Source: Terasakiella pusilla DSM 6293 (GTDB taxonomy: Bacteria > Pseudomonadota > Alphaproteobacteria > Rhodospirillales > Terasakiellaceae). Taken from it: a stretch of DNA of 64,000 nucleotides. The first letter of the stretch is position 1. Every line of letters starts with the position of its first letter. Shown one piece after another: positions 8,171 through 17,690 of this stretch. The notes under the pieces are model-generated. The model searched no databases and had not been told where the DNA came from. It saw only the letters and a program-made list of their open reading frames with translations. A program made the position numbers and the translations under genes. The stretch lies in assembly GCF_000688235.1 (NCBI RefSeq), contig NZ_JHYO01000005.1:1-64000 (forward strand), in the 5' to 3' direction.

Positions 8171-9918
8171 ATTTTTTTAAAGTATTTCATTCCAATCTTT
8201 CCGACATTGTTACGAAACTGGGCGAAGCAGGCGATCTGCCTGAAGGTCTGGACACATCCCGCATTACCTGCGAGCCACCGCGCGACGCGACTCATGGGGA
8301 TGTAGCGACCAACGCTGCGATGGTCTTGTGTAAACAAGCCAAGATGAAACCGCGCGATCTCGCTGAAAAACTGGCGCCGGAAATTGAAAAAATCGCCCAT
8401 GTTGTCTCTGTTGAGGTTGCAGGCCCCGGTTTTATTAACGTCAAATTGTCCGATGAGTTCTGGCATGCCCGTCTAAAAGACGTTTTGAATGCAGGGACTG
8501 ATTGGGGCCAAAGCGACATGGGCGAAGGCCAGACGGTCAACGTAGAATATGTTTCTGCAAACCCGACAGGCCCAATGCACGTGGGCCATGGTCGCGGTGC
8601 GGTTGTGGGTGATGCGCTTGCTTTGCTGTTGGCAAAAGCGGGCTATAAAGTCACAAAAGAATATTACATCAACGATGCTGGCGCACAAGTTGACGTGCTC
8701 GCACGTTCCGTTTACCTGCGCTACCGTGAAGCTTTTGGGGAAACGGTAGAAATCCCGGAAGGTCTGTATCCGGGTGACTACCTTGTCCCCGTCGGTGAAA
8801 AACTGAAAGACGTTCACGGCGATAAGTGGTTAAACGCGGACGAAGCGGACTATCTGGAAGAAATTAAGACTTTCTCCATCAACGCGATGATGGACCTGAT
8901 CCGCGAAGATTTAGCGGCCTTGGGTGTTGTCCATGATGTCTTTTCTTCAGAAAAAGAACTGGTAGATAATGGCGGTGTTGAAGCGGCCCTTAAATACCTC
9001 GAAGATCGCGACCTGATTTACACAGGCGTTCTGGAACCACCGAAAGGCAAAACGTCGGAAGATTGGGAACCGCGCCCGCAATTGCTGTTTAAAGCGTCTC
9101 AATTCGGCGATGATGTGGATCGCCCGTTGAAGAAATCCGATGGCTCCGGCACGTATTTTGCCTCTGACATCGCCTATCACTTTGACAAGTTCCAGCGTGG
9201 GTCTGATCAATTGATCGACGTTTTGGGCGCTGACCACGGCGGGTACGTTAAACGTATGAAAGCCGCTGTCAAAGCCATGTCCGAAGGTAAGGCTGAACTG
9301 GACGTCAAATTGGCCCAGATGGTCAATCTGTTGGAAAATGGCGAGCCTGTTAAGATGTCCAAACGCGCCGGGACATTTATTACGTTGCGTGAAGTGATCG
9401 ACAAGGTCGGTAAAGACGTTGTGCGCTTTATCATGCTGACCCGTAAAAATGATGCGCAGCTGGAATTTGACTTTGCCAAAGTGACAGAACAGTCCAAAGA
9501 CAACCCTGTCTTTTATGTGCAATATGCCCACGCGCGTTGCTATTCCGTCTTCCGTAAGGCAATGGACGAGTTTGACGGCATTGATTTGTCCGAAGCAAAT
9601 CTGGCAACGGCTGATTTATCGCATTTGTCCGATGAGTCTGAAATCAAGCTGATGCGCCTGATGGCTGAATGGCCGCGTTTGATCGAAGCGGCAGCAAAAG
9701 AACACGAACCGCACCGGATTACATATTTTCTTTACGATTTGGCGTCAGAATTCCATTCATTATGGAACAAGGGTACGGGCGATGTTTCGCTGCGTTTCTT
9801 GCATGCTGATAATCTGGAACTTACCAAAGCACGTCTGGCTTTGTTGAAAGCGGTCTCTTTGGTGATCGCGTCCGGCCTTCTTGTTCTGGGTGTTGAACCG
9901 GTTAAGGAGTTGCGCTAA
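8167..9918 (+). CDS. argS: Arginyl-tRNA synthetase
   Basis: 583 residues, class I synthetase that charges tRNA-Arg. An N-terminal Add-1-like domain is followed by the HIGH-type motif [14 protein letters not shown] (HVGH at 138-141), the [12 protein letters not shown] segment, a KMSKRAGTF box in KMSKS position, and a C-terminal anticodon-binding helical domain ending in [11 protein letters not shown]. Overlaps dgt by 4 bases and the SPOR gene by 1 base. Confidence 0.97.
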   Translation: MNFFKVFHSNLSDIVTKLGEAGDLPEGLDTSRITCEPPRDATHGDVATNAAMVLCKQAKMKPRDLAEKLAPEIEKIAHVVSVEVAGPGFINVKLSDEFWHARLKDVLNAGTDWGQSDMGEGQTVNVEYVSANPTGPMHVGHGRGAVVGDALALLLAKAGYKVTKEYYINDAGAQVDVLARSVYLRYREAFGETVEIPEGLYPGDYLVPVGEKLKDVHGDKWLNADEADYLEEIKTFSINAMMDLIREDLAALGVVHDVFSSEKELVDNGGVEAALKYLEDRDLIYTGVLEPPKGKTSEDWEPRPQLLFKASQFGDDVDRPLKKSDGSGTYFASDIAYHFDKFQRGSDQLIDVLGADHGGYVKRMKAAVKAMSEGKAELDVKLAQMVNLLENGEPVKMSKRAGTFITLREVIDKVGKDVVRFIMLTRKNDAQLEFDFAKVTEQSKDNPVFYVQYAHARCYSVFRKAMDEFDGIDLSEANLATADLSHLSDESEIKLMRLMAEWPRLIEAAAKEHEPHRITYFLYDLASEFHSLWNKGTGDVSLRFLHADNLELTKARLALLKAVSLVIASGLLVLGVEPVKELR

Positions 9919-10922
9919 TGCCGCATCGGGACGATTTTGACGACGATCTTTTGGACACGGATTCAGATGCTTTTGACTATAAGCCTGTTTCCAGCGACGA
10001 AGGAAGCGGCAGTAAAGCTGTAAAACTGATTTTGGCGGTGAGTGTCATTGCGGCCCTTGGTGGGGCGGCGTGGTACTTTGTCGGTGGCACACCGATGGAT
10101 CAGGATCAGGTGCCGATTGTGCGCGCAGAACCGTCCCCGATGAAGGAAAAACCGCAAGACCCGGGCGGCATGGATGTACCTAACCGTGATAAAACGGTTT
10201 ATGACCGTGTCAGCGGTGAAAATACGGAACCAAAACTGGAACGTCTTTTACCACGGCCGGAAAAGCCGTTGGATAAGCCTGCCCAAACCTTGGGAGAAAT
10301 TGAGGCTGAGACCACCGCAGCAGGCATAACCAAGTCACTGCCCCCGCTGCCGGAAACGCCCGAAGAGGTTGCTGAGGCTGTAGCACAAACACCCGCGCCT
10401 GTGGAAGAAGTCAAAGAACTGCCCGCCGTACCAACAGAGGAAATGGCGACAGAAATTGAGGCGCCAACACCTGCGCCTGTTGAGGATCCAAATGGCCCGC
10501 GCGCCTTGGTGAAACGAAGCGAGCAACCGCTTGCCGTCGATAAGCAGGACAAAGATGATCTAGCTGCCAAGATTGCTGAAGCTTTACAAGAGCCGAAAAC
10601 GCAAGCGCCAAAACAAGTTGCTGCGGTCACACCACCTGCACCAAAACCGCCTGCGACAGAAAATCCGACGTCGGGTTATCTTATGCAAATCCTGTCGTCA
10701 AAAAGCGAAAGCGGCGTGGAAACAACCTGGAAGAAAATTAAAGCCAACAATGGTGATATTGTAAATGGCTTGAATGCCAATATCGTTAAGGCTGATCTGG
10801 GCGATAAAGGTATTTATTACCGCTTGCGCCTTGGTCCGGTACAATCCGGCGATGAGGCAAAAAATATTTGTGCTAAACTAAAAAAACGTGATGTGGGGTG
10901 CTTCATTGTCCGCGTACGATAA
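9918..10922 (+). CDS. SPOR domain protein, membrane anchored
   Basis: 334 residues. The acidic N-terminus is followed by a membrane helix (about 36-55, VKLILAVSVIAALGGAAWYF), a long Pro/Glu/Ala-rich periplasmic linker, and a C-terminal SPOR domain (about 253-333, GYLMQILSSKSESGVETTW through RLRLGPVQSGDEAKNICAKL). SPOR domains bind denuded septal peptidoglycan, so a role in cell division or envelope constriction is expected. Its start overlaps the argS stop (TAATG). It lies immediately before nagZ, a peptidoglycan-recycling enzyme. The name FtsN is not justified by sequence alone. Confidence 0.88.
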   Translation: MPHRDDFDDDLLDTDSDAFDYKPVSSDEGSGSKAVKLILAVSVIAALGGAAWYFVGGTPMDQDQVPIVRAEPSPMKEKPQDPGGMDVPNRDKTVYDRVSGENTEPKLERLLPRPEKPLDKPAQTLGEIEAETTAAGITKSLPPLPETPEEVAEAVAQTPAPVEEVKELPAVPTEEMATEIEAPTPAPVEDPNGPRALVKRSEQPLAVDKQDKDDLAAKIAEALQEPKTQAPKQVAAVTPPAPKPPATENPTSGYLMQILSSKSESGVETTWKKIKANNGDIVNGLNANIVKADLGDKGIYYRLRLGPVQSGDEAKNICAKLKKRDVGCFIVRVR

Positions 10923-11943
10923 TTCTAACCCATCTGCGGTCATCTATGGTCTTGAAGGTCTGGAACTGACTGATTGGGAACGTGACTTCTTTGAAGACGT
11001 AAATCCGCTGGGCTTTATCCTATTTGCCCGCAATATTTCAGACCCCTATCAGGTTCAGGCATTGACAGATGATCTGCGCAGCTGTGTGGGACATACAGAC
11101 GTGCCGATCCTGATTGATCAGGAAGGTGGACGCGTAGCCCGTCTTCGCCCACCCCATTGGCGCGAAGCCCCAACAGCGGCTAAAATCGGTGAGTTGGCTG
11201 TGTTTGACCTTGAAATGGGTTTGGAAGCCGCGCATCTCAACGCGCGTTTGTTCGCGTCTGAACTTATGAATTTGGGCATTAACGTCGATTGTGCGCCGGT
11301 GCTTGATATTCCCATGCCGGATGCTGATCCGATCATTTCCGATCGGGCTTATGCCCCGCACCCTGAACTTGCTGCCGTGATGGGCCGTGCGGCTTGTCGT
11401 GGTTTTCTTGCAGGCGGTGTGCTGCCTGTCATCAAGCACATCCCCGGTCATGGGCGGGCTCTGGTCGATAGTCATAAAGAATTACCGGTCGTCGATGCCC
11501 CATTTGATATTCTGGATAGCGTTGATTTCCGCCCCTTTGTCGAACTGGCAGACATGCCCTGGGCGATGACGGCCCATATCGTCTATAGCGATATCGACCA
11601 GTTTGCCCCCGCCACTATGTCGCCGCGTTTGATCGAAGAAGTTATTCGCAATCACATCGGCTATAATGGTGTCCTGATTTCTGATGATTTATCAATGCAG
11701 GCTCTGGAAGGCGATTTTGCCAGCCGTGCGGAAACCGCGCTTGATGCCGGGTGTGATCTTGTCCTGCATTGCAACGGTAACAAAGAAGAAATGCTGGCGG
11801 TTGCCGAAGGTTTACGCCCTGTAAGTGATCAAACCGATGATCGCCTTGAAGAAGGGTGGAAAATGACACGCGAGACACTTGATGAAATCGACTTCGATCA
11901 GGCAGAAAATCGCTTCAACACCTTGATGGAATTGGTCTGCTAA
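10906..11943 (+). CDS. nagZ: Beta-N-acetylhexosaminidase NagZ
   Basis: Glycoside hydrolase family 3 enzyme that removes GlcNAc from recycled muropeptides in the cytoplasm. Motifs: ILIDQEGGRVARL, the acid/base loop VIKHIPGHGRALVDSHKELP with the KHxPGHG signature, and the nucleophile Asp in LISDDLSMQAL. The start is uncertain. GTG 10888, ATG 10891 and TTG 10906 are in frame; I prefer TTG 10906 because a TGGGG tract sits 7 bases before it and the product then begins near the usual family start (SAYDNSNPSAVIYG). All options overlap the end of the SPOR gene. Confidence 0.9.
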   Translation: MSAYDNSNPSAVIYGLEGLELTDWERDFFEDVNPLGFILFARNISDPYQVQALTDDLRSCVGHTDVPILIDQEGGRVARLRPPHWREAPTAAKIGELAVFDLEMGLEAAHLNARLFASELMNLGINVDCAPVLDIPMPDADPIISDRAYAPHPELAAVMGRAACRGFLAGGVLPVIKHIPGHGRALVDSHKELPVVDAPFDILDSVDFRPFVELADMPWAMTAHIVYSDIDQFAPATMSPRLIEEVIRNHIGYNGVLISDDLSMQALEGDFASRAETALDAGCDLVLHCNGNKEEMLAVAEGLRPVSDQTDDRLEEGWKMTRETLDEIDFDQAENRFNTLMELVC

Positions 11944-12630
11944 ATGGATTTTTCAAACGTCCCCTTTCTCATTTCTGTATGGATTTTACCGGTTATTCTT
12001 GCGGTGACGCTGCATGAAGCTGCGCACGGCTGGGTGGCTTATCGCCTTGGTGACCGTACAGCCTACATGATGGGACGGGTGACGTTTAATCCGGTTAAGC
12101 ATGTTGATCCGTTCGGCACTTTGATTTTGCCGGGATTGATGTTGTTTTTATCCGGCGGGAAAATGATGTTTGGCTTTGCCAAACCTGTCCCGGTTGATAT
12201 TCGCAACACCTACAATCCGCGCCGGGATATGGTGCTGATTGCAGCTGCGGGTCCGGCCTCAAACATCATTCTTGCGTTTCTCTCTGCCATCGCTTTTTAT
12301 GCGGTGGAGTTTCTCCCCAAAGATGTGGATTTGTGGGTAGCGCATAACCTTGCCAATTCCATTCGCATCAATGTGATCCTGTGTGTCTTCAACCTGATTC
12401 CCCTGCCCCCGCTTGACGGTGGGCGTATTGCGGTTGGTATCTTGCCAAGACCGCTTGCCATGCGTGTTGCCGCCCTTGAACGTTACGGTATGTTTATCCT
12501 GCTTGGCTTGATCTTCCTTGTGCCTTATGTGGGGGACGTCGTGGGATTGAACTTGAATGTGTTCTGGTACCTTGTCGGTCTGCCTGCCGAAATTATTACA
12601 GAATTTATCGTTAACGTGGTTGGTATCTAG
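11944..12630 (+). CDS. Site-2 protease family (M50) membrane metalloprotease
   Basis: 228 residues, multi-pass. The zinc site HEAAHGW (HExxH at 24-28) lies in the first membrane segment and the second metal motif NLIPLPPLDGGR (150-161, the NxxPxPxLDGG pattern) lies in a later one. These are intramembrane proteases of the short S2P group without PDZ domains; substrates are unknown. The start codon directly follows the nagZ stop. This gene is usual between nagZ and scpA in alphaproteobacteria. Confidence 0.92.
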   Translation: MDFSNVPFLISVWILPVILAVTLHEAAHGWVAYRLGDRTAYMMGRVTFNPVKHVDPFGTLILPGLMLFLSGGKMMFGFAKPVPVDIRNTYNPRRDMVLIAAAGPASNIILAFLSAIAFYAVEFLPKDVDLWVAHNLANSIRINVILCVFNLIPLPPLDGGRIAVGILPRPLAMRVAALERYGMFILLGLIFLVPYVGDVVGLNLNVFWYLVGLPAEIITEFIVNVVGI

Positions 12631-12641
12631 GGCGATCGGTC

Positions 12642-13439
12642 GTGGAAAAGCTCATTGATCTTGATCAGCACGAAGACGATGATTTACGGCCTAAGAAGAA
12701 AAGCGCACTGATTATTGATCTGGAGGGCTTTGAGGGACCGCTGGATATCCTGTTGGAACTGGCGCGGGATCAAAAAGTTGACCTAATCCACCTCTCGATC
12801 TTCCATCTTGCCGACCAGTATTTAAACTGGGTTGCCGAAGCACGGCGTAAAAACCTTGAGCTTGCAGCAGATTATCTTGTGATGGCGGCATGGTTGGCCT
12901 ATTTGAAAAGCCGCCTGTTGATCCCGACCCAGTCAACCGAAGAAGAACCAAGTGCGGAAGAGATGGCGGCGGCCCTTGCCTTCCAGCTGCAACGTCTGGA
13001 AGCCATGCGCACTGCCGGCGAGCAGTTGATGGAGCGCAGCATCCTGGGTAAAAACGTGTTTAAACGAGGCGAACCTGAATCGTTCGGCAAGATGGATGAC
13101 GTGTCCTATGACGTGACCCTCTACGATCTGATGAAGGCGTACGGTGATCAGATGAACAAGCACGTGGATCAGACTTTGCATATCGAAGCGACAGACCTCT
13201 ACTCTATGGATATGGCGATTGAACGCCTTCGTAGTTTTTTGGGGAAGATCCCGGAATGGACAAAATTGCAGAGTTTTTTGCCCAAAGACTTAAAGAACGA
13301 ACTTCATACCCGTTCTGCCATTGCCTCTACATTTGCAGCCGCCCTTGAAATGGCGCGCGATGGTAAAGTCAAAATCCGTCAATCAGAAACATTTGGGGCG
13401 ATTTACATTCAAAGCCCGGATACGGAGCTGATCTCATGA
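12642..13439 (+). CDS. scpA: Segregation and condensation protein A
   Basis: 265 residues from a GTG start with an AGGG site upstream. ScpA is the kleisin that bridges the SMC ATPase heads and binds ScpB for chromosome compaction and segregation. Recognised by IIDLEGFEGPLDILLELARDQKVDLIHLSI and LAADYLVMAAWLAYLKSRLLIP near the N-terminus and a C-terminal winged-helix part. The stop overlaps the scpB start (ATGA). Confidence 0.95.
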   Translation: MEKLIDLDQHEDDDLRPKKKSALIIDLEGFEGPLDILLELARDQKVDLIHLSIFHLADQYLNWVAEARRKNLELAADYLVMAAWLAYLKSRLLIPTQSTEEEPSAEEMAAALAFQLQRLEAMRTAGEQLMERSILGKNVFKRGEPESFGKMDDVSYDVTLYDLMKAYGDQMNKHVDQTLHIEATDLYSMDMAIERLRSFLGKIPEWTKLQSFLPKDLKNELHTRSAIASTFAAALEMARDGKVKIRQSETFGAIYIQSPDTELIS

Positions 13440-14074
13440 ACGATGAATCGTTGGAACATAAACGCCTTGTAGAAGCGGTGCTGTTTGCCAGCAAAGAACC
13501 GCTGGGCGAGAAGAAACTCTCCAATTACTTTCAGGAAGGTGTGGATGTTAAATCTCTGCTGAAGGAGTTGCAGGAGGAATATGCTGGCAAAGGTGTCAAT
13601 CTCATCCGTTTGGGCAATGCCTGGGCTTTTCGGACTGCACCAGACATAGCAGAACATCTCAGCGAACATCGGGAGAATGTAAAGACTCTGTCGCGTGCCG
13701 CCATTGAAACACTGGCGATTTGTGCGTATCACCAACCCGTCACACGTGCTGAGATTGAAGAAATTCGCGGCGTTTCTCTCTCTAAAGGGACGCTGGATGT
13801 TTTGTTTGAGGCAGGTTGGATTAAACCGCGGGGCCGTAGACGCACGCCGGGACGACCTATGACATGGGGGACGACGGTGTCGTTCCTCGATCAATTTGGT
13901 CTGGAAAAAATCGATGACCTGCCGGGCATTGAAGAATTGAAGAGTGCGGGGCTTTTGGATGCCCGCCCTGCCATCAACGCCTATAGTGTGCGCGGGGAAA
14001 TGGAGTTGCCGTTTGTACATCCTGAACAGGATCAGGATGAGGACGACTTGCCGGAACCGTTACTTGAAGAATAA
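13436..14074 (+). CDS. scpB: Segregation and condensation protein B
   Basis: 212 residues with two winged-helix domains: HKRLVEAVLFASKEPLGEKKLSNYF at the start and LSRAAIETLAICAYHQPVTRAEIEEIRGV in the second domain. ScpB dimers bind ScpA in the SMC complex. The acidic tail after about residue 190 (EQDQDEDDLPEPLLEE) is typical. Last gene of the dgt-to-scpB run; a hairpin follows 11 bases later. Confidence 0.95.
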   Translation: MNDESLEHKRLVEAVLFASKEPLGEKKLSNYFQEGVDVKSLLKELQEEYAGKGVNLIRLGNAWAFRTAPDIAEHLSEHRENVKTLSRAAIETLAICAYHQPVTRAEIEEIRGVSLSKGTLDVLFEAGWIKPRGRRRTPGRPMTWGTTVSFLDQFGLEKIDDLPGIEELKSAGLLDARPAINAYSVRGEMELPFVHPEQDQDEDDLPEPLLEE

Positions 14075-14085
14075 GTCTGTAAAAA

Positions 14086-14120
14086 AAATAGGGATTTTGC
14101 GCTTCCCTATTTGATTTTTA
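14086..14120 (+). terminator. Terminator after scpB
   Basis: AAATAGGGA (14086-14094) pairs with TCCCTATTT (14104-14112), 9-nt loop, followed by GATTTTTA. It separates scpB from the ABC importer. Confidence 0.65.
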
Positions 14121-14140
14121 AAAAATTTCTGTTTAAAAGT

Positions 14141-14161
14141 AATTGCAAGTCATTTTCAATT
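14141..14161. promoter_or_regulatory. Fur-like palindromic operator
   Basis: The 21-bp sequence AATTGCAAGTCATTTTCAATT is an imperfect palindrome: 16 of 20 flanking positions match their complement around the central C. Its AT-rich form with outer AATTG/CAATT arms resembles Fur or Irr boxes of alphaproteobacteria. It stands directly before an iron-type ABC importer, which supports iron-dependent repression. Assigned by eye only. Confidence 0.5.
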
Positions 14162-14183
14162 GAATGGTAGAGCGAAGACAGAC

Positions 14184-15854
14184 GTGTTTGCATATCCCGC
14201 CAAACTAAAAAAACTTAAAACAATCAATGGGTGGACGCTTTTTACGCTGATTTCCGCGCTTATTATCGCCTCCCCCGTTTTGGTTGTTCTCTCCCATGTT
14301 TTTATGCCCTCCGGTGATGTTTGGGCACATTTAGCTGATACGGTTTTAAGCCGTTATATTTACAACTCTATCGTTTTGTTATTGGGCGTTGGGCTGGGGA
14401 CCTTGGTTGTCGGGACCGGATGTGCGTGGCTTGTAACCATGTGTGATTTCCCGGGGCGTAAGATTTTTGAGTGGGCGTTATTGTTGCCCTTGGCGGTACC
14501 TGCCTATGTGATCGCTTATACCTATACAGGTCTTTTGGACTATGCAGGTCCGGTGCAGGAAACCTTACGACTTGTCTTTGGCTGGACGTCAGCGCGTGAT
14601 TATTGGTTCCCGGAAATACGGTCCCTTTGGGGGGCGACGACCATGTTTACATTGGTGCTTTATCCTTATGTTTACATGCTGTCACGCGCTGCCTTTCTGG
14701 AACAATCCATCTGCGTCCTTGAAGTGAGCCGCACCCTGGGGCGCACGCCGTTTCAGGCCTTTAAAGATGTGGCTTTTCCGCTCGCACGCCCGGCAATCGC
14801 CGCCGGGTCCGCCCTTGCGTTGATGGAAACCTTAAATGATTTCGGGACTGTCCATTTTTTTGCTGTGGATACCTTTACAACAGGGATTTATCGCACTTGG
14901 TTTGGCTTGGGGGAACCCACGGCAGCGGCGCAGCTGGGTGCTTGTTTGCTGATCTTCATCGTTAGTTTAATTGCGCTTGAGCGTTATTCCCGTGGGCAGG
15001 CAGCCTACCACCACACCACAGTTCGATATCGCGCGTTACGCAAACTGCAGCTGAGCAAGCCGAAACAGATAATCTCTTTCGTTTCCTGTTTTCTTCCCGT
15101 TCTGCTTGGGTTTATCCTGCCTGCGGGCATCTTGTTGAATTGGGCGTTGGCAACAACCGAGTGGTGGTTGAACTGGCAGTTCTGGGGCTTTGCCTTTAAC
15201 AGTTTTATCCTGTCTTTCGTTGCTGCTTTATTGGCCGTTATTTTAGCTGTTTTGATGGCTTACGGGACGCGTTTGCACCCGTCCTTTTGGACGAAGCTGG
15301 GGGTGCGCGCAGCGTCCATTGGTTACGCCGTACCGGGATCGGTTTTAGCTGTCGGGATTATGCTGCCGTTTGCCTGGACCGATAATTTTATCGATAGCTG
15401 GGCGCGGGAATATCTGGGCATCTCCACCGGATTGATCTTGTCAGGCACCATTGTTGCCGTGGTTTTTGCGTATGTGGTGCGTTTCCTGTCCGTGTCTTTC
15501 AACGCGATTGAAGCAGGTTTGGGCAAAGTAACCAAAAATATGGATTGTGCCGCACGTACACTTGGCCATGGTCCGGCAGAAACCTTACGAAAAGTCCACC
15601 TGCCCCTTATTCGTGCCAGCATGTTTTCGGCCTCCATTCTTGTGTTTGTGGACGTGATGAAGGAACTGCCCGCAACCATGATTATGCGGCCTTTCAATTT
15701 CACTACGCTTGCCGTACGGACGTTTGAGCTTGCGAGTGACGAACAGCTTGCTGAAGCTTCCAGTGCCGCCCTAGCCATCGTTATTGTTGGTATTATTCCG
15801 GTGATTATGATCAGTCGAACCATCGCGAAATCCCGCCCCGGGCATGAAAGTTAG
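14184..15854 (+). CDS. Ferric iron-type ABC transporter permease (FbpB/AfuB-like, duplicated)
   Basis: About 556 residues, with two fused permease halves and some 12 membrane segments. Each half has an EAA loop contacting the ATPase: EVSRTLGRTPFQAFKDVAFPLARPAI and DCAARTLGHGPAETLRKVHLPLIRAS. This FbpB/ThiP-type fusion is usual for Fe(III) importers, and the preceding Fur-like palindrome favours iron over thiamine or phosphonate. A TTG at 14160 is in frame but overlaps that palindrome, so I chose GTG 14184; neither has a strong ribosome site. The ATPase follows after 8 bases. No periplasmic binding-protein gene adjoins. Confidence 0.85.
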   Translation: MFAYPAKLKKLKTINGWTLFTLISALIIASPVLVVLSHVFMPSGDVWAHLADTVLSRYIYNSIVLLLGVGLGTLVVGTGCAWLVTMCDFPGRKIFEWALLLPLAVPAYVIAYTYTGLLDYAGPVQETLRLVFGWTSARDYWFPEIRSLWGATTMFTLVLYPYVYMLSRAAFLEQSICVLEVSRTLGRTPFQAFKDVAFPLARPAIAAGSALALMETLNDFGTVHFFAVDTFTTGIYRTWFGLGEPTAAAQLGACLLIFIVSLIALERYSRGQAAYHHTTVRYRALRKLQLSKPKQIISFVSCFLPVLLGFILPAGILLNWALATTEWWLNWQFWGFAFNSFILSFVAALLAVILAVLMAYGTRLHPSFWTKLGVRAASIGYAVPGSVLAVGIMLPFAWTDNFIDSWAREYLGISTGLILSGTIVAVVFAYVVRFLSVSFNAIEAGLGKVTKNMDCAARTLGHGPAETLRKVHLPLIRASMFSASILVFVDVMKELPATMIMRPFNFTTLAVRTFELASDEQLAEASSAALAIVIVGIIPVIMISRTIAKSRPGHES

Positions 15855-15862
15855 GAATAGTC

Positions 15863-16918
15863 ATGACGTTAGTTCTTGAAAATGTGGAACTGTCTTTTGA
15901 TGGTTTTTGTGTCCTCAATAAAATTAACCTGACCGTGGAAACTGGCGAGTTTGTTTGCCTATTAGGGCCCTCAGGATGCGGTAAGACATCGACCTTGCGG
16001 GTTTGTGCTGGTCTTGAAACCCCAAAGACCGGCCGTGTCATTGTGGATGGACACGTTATGACGGATGGGCATTTTGTCTTGCCGCCGGAAAAACGTAAGA
16101 TCGGTTTTTTGTTTCAGGATTTCGCGCTGTTTCCTCACCTCAATGTCTTTGATAATGTGGCTTTCGGTCTGAAGGGGATGGCAAAGGCTAAGATTAAAGA
16201 GCGTGTGGAAGAAGTGCTTAAGCAGGTGCAGATGGAAAAATATGCGCCTGCCCTGCCTCACATGTTATCCGGCGGGCAGCAACAACGGGTTGCCCTTGCC
16301 CGCGCCCTTGCGCCTAAGCCCGATATTATTTTGCTGGATGAGCCTTTCTCTGGTCTGGACTCTGGTTTGAGGGCAGAAATTCGTGACGAAACGTTGCATG
16401 TTCTCAAAACCTCCAACGTTGCGGCGGTGATGGTGACACATGACCCGGAAGAAGCCATGTTTATGGCAGACCGTATCGTTTTGATGAAGGCAGGCAACAT
16501 TGTACAAGATGGCACACCTGTTGATCTGTATTCTAAACCGGTTGATCATTTTGCCGCTTCTTTCTTTGGGGAGGTGAATATTCTCAAAGGGGTTATCAAA
16601 GACAACAAGGCCCAGACCGTCTTAGGGGCGGTGGACACCGTTGGTTTTAGCGACGGTGAAAAAGTCGATGTGTTGGTGCGCCCGCAAAATATTAAACTAC
16701 GGCGTTTATCCAATGATCAGAAGGAACGTGCAAACAGCCACATAGAGGCAGCACGTTATCTTGGTCGGGAAAGCTTGTTACATATCCGTCTGGAAGACCC
16801 TAGCGGAGAGACAACCCATATACACGCCCGCATAGACGGTCAGATGTTGCCACGTGAAGAAGAGATTTTTACCGCTGAAATGGACGTTGAAAGCGCGCTT
16901 GTTTTTCGCGCCAGTTGA
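15863..16918 (+). CDS. ABC transporter ATP-binding protein (FbpC/PotA-like)
   Basis: 351 residues. Walker A GPSGCGKTS near residue 38, Q-loop in FLFQDFALFPHL, signature [16 protein letters not shown], Walker B IILLDEPFSGLD and the switch His in VMVTHDPEEA. After about residue 240 it carries a TOBE-like regulatory domain (VDVLVRPQNIKL), as in FbpC, PotA and CysA. It energises the permease encoded 8 bases upstream; substrate probably ferric iron by context. Confidence 0.9.
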   Translation: MTLVLENVELSFDGFCVLNKINLTVETGEFVCLLGPSGCGKTSTLRVCAGLETPKTGRVIVDGHVMTDGHFVLPPEKRKIGFLFQDFALFPHLNVFDNVAFGLKGMAKAKIKERVEEVLKQVQMEKYAPALPHMLSGGQQQRVALARALAPKPDIILLDEPFSGLDSGLRAEIRDETLHVLKTSNVAAVMVTHDPEEAMFMADRIVLMKAGNIVQDGTPVDLYSKPVDHFAASFFGEVNILKGVIKDNKAQTVLGAVDTVGFSDGEKVDVLVRPQNIKLRRLSNDQKERANSHIEAARYLGRESLLHIRLEDPSGETTHIHARIDGQMLPREEEIFTAEMDVESALVFRAS

Positions 16919-17028
16919 GCGTTTGTGTGTGATATTTAATTTTACTGCTATTGGGCATTGCGGCGCTCGTTTCAATCTGCCATTATCCGAAAAACAAGTT
17001 TAATACATTAACACGGAGAACTCTTCCC

Positions 17029-17262
17029 ATGATGCCAAGTCTTCCACAGCTACTTGTCGTATTGCTGATCGTAGTTGTTATTTTCGGTCTGGGTAAATTT
17101 CCTAAAATCGCCGGTGATCTCGCCAAAGGGATCAAAAGTTTCAAAAAAGGTATGAAAGATGAAGAAGCAGAAGATGCTTCCGAAGCGAAGCCTTCCATCT
17201 CTCAAAAAGAAGAAAAACCAGCAGAAAATGCTGCTTCGGCCTCTGAAAAAAAAGACGCTTAA
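17029..17262 (+). CDS. tatA: Sec-independent translocase TatA
   Basis: 77 residues from the ATG at 17029, which has GGAG about ten bases upstream; the longer open frame to 16951 is not family-like. A short N-terminal membrane helix ([21 protein letters not shown]) is followed by the amphipathic helix [21 protein letters not shown] and a charged tail. TatA multimerises to make the passage for folded, twin-arginine proteins. Start of tatABC. Confidence 0.95.
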   Translation: MMPSLPQLLVVLLIVVVIFGLGKFPKIAGDLAKGIKSFKKGMKDEEAEDASEAKPSISQKEEKPAENAASASEKKDA

Positions 17263-17288
17263 TCTAACTCTTGTTCTGGACGTAAACG

Positions 17289-17687
17289 ATGCTTGATATC
17301 GGTTGGACCGAAATCGCCGTTATTGTGGTCATTGCAATTGTTGTAATCGGACCGAAAGACCTGCCCAAAGCCATGCGCACGGTTGCGCAGATGATTGGTA
17401 AGGTCAAGGCCATGATGCGGGAATTCCAAAGCAACATCGACGATATTATTAAGGAAACCGAACTTGAGGAAGTGAAAAACCAAATCAGTTCGGTTCGTAA
17501 CATGAATTTGGAAAATAAAATCAGCGAAACCATTGATAAAGATGGTGAACTGACCAAATCTATGGACTTTTCTAAGGAAGCGGCAGATTTCGATAAATCC
17601 ATGAAGGAAGGCACTTCTGAGGAGAAAAAGCCCGCTGCTGTGACCGATGCGTCTTCTAAAGACGATCCATCTGATAAAAAGAGCTAA
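17289..17687 (+). CDS. tatB: Sec-independent translocase TatB
   Basis: 132 residues. MLDIGWTEIAVIVVIAIVVIGPKDLPKAMRTV is the TatB-type membrane helix with the GPKDLP hinge, followed by a long amphipathic helix and a variable Lys/Asp/Ser-rich tail. With TatC it makes the twin-arginine signal receptor. 26 bases after tatA and 3 before tatC. Confidence 0.95.
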   Translation: MLDIGWTEIAVIVVIAIVVIGPKDLPKAMRTVAQMIGKVKAMMREFQSNIDDIIKETELEEVKNQISSVRNMNLENKISETIDKDGELTKSMDFSKEAADFDKSMKEGTSEEKKPAAVTDASSKDDPSDKKS

Positions 17688-17690
17688 ACC

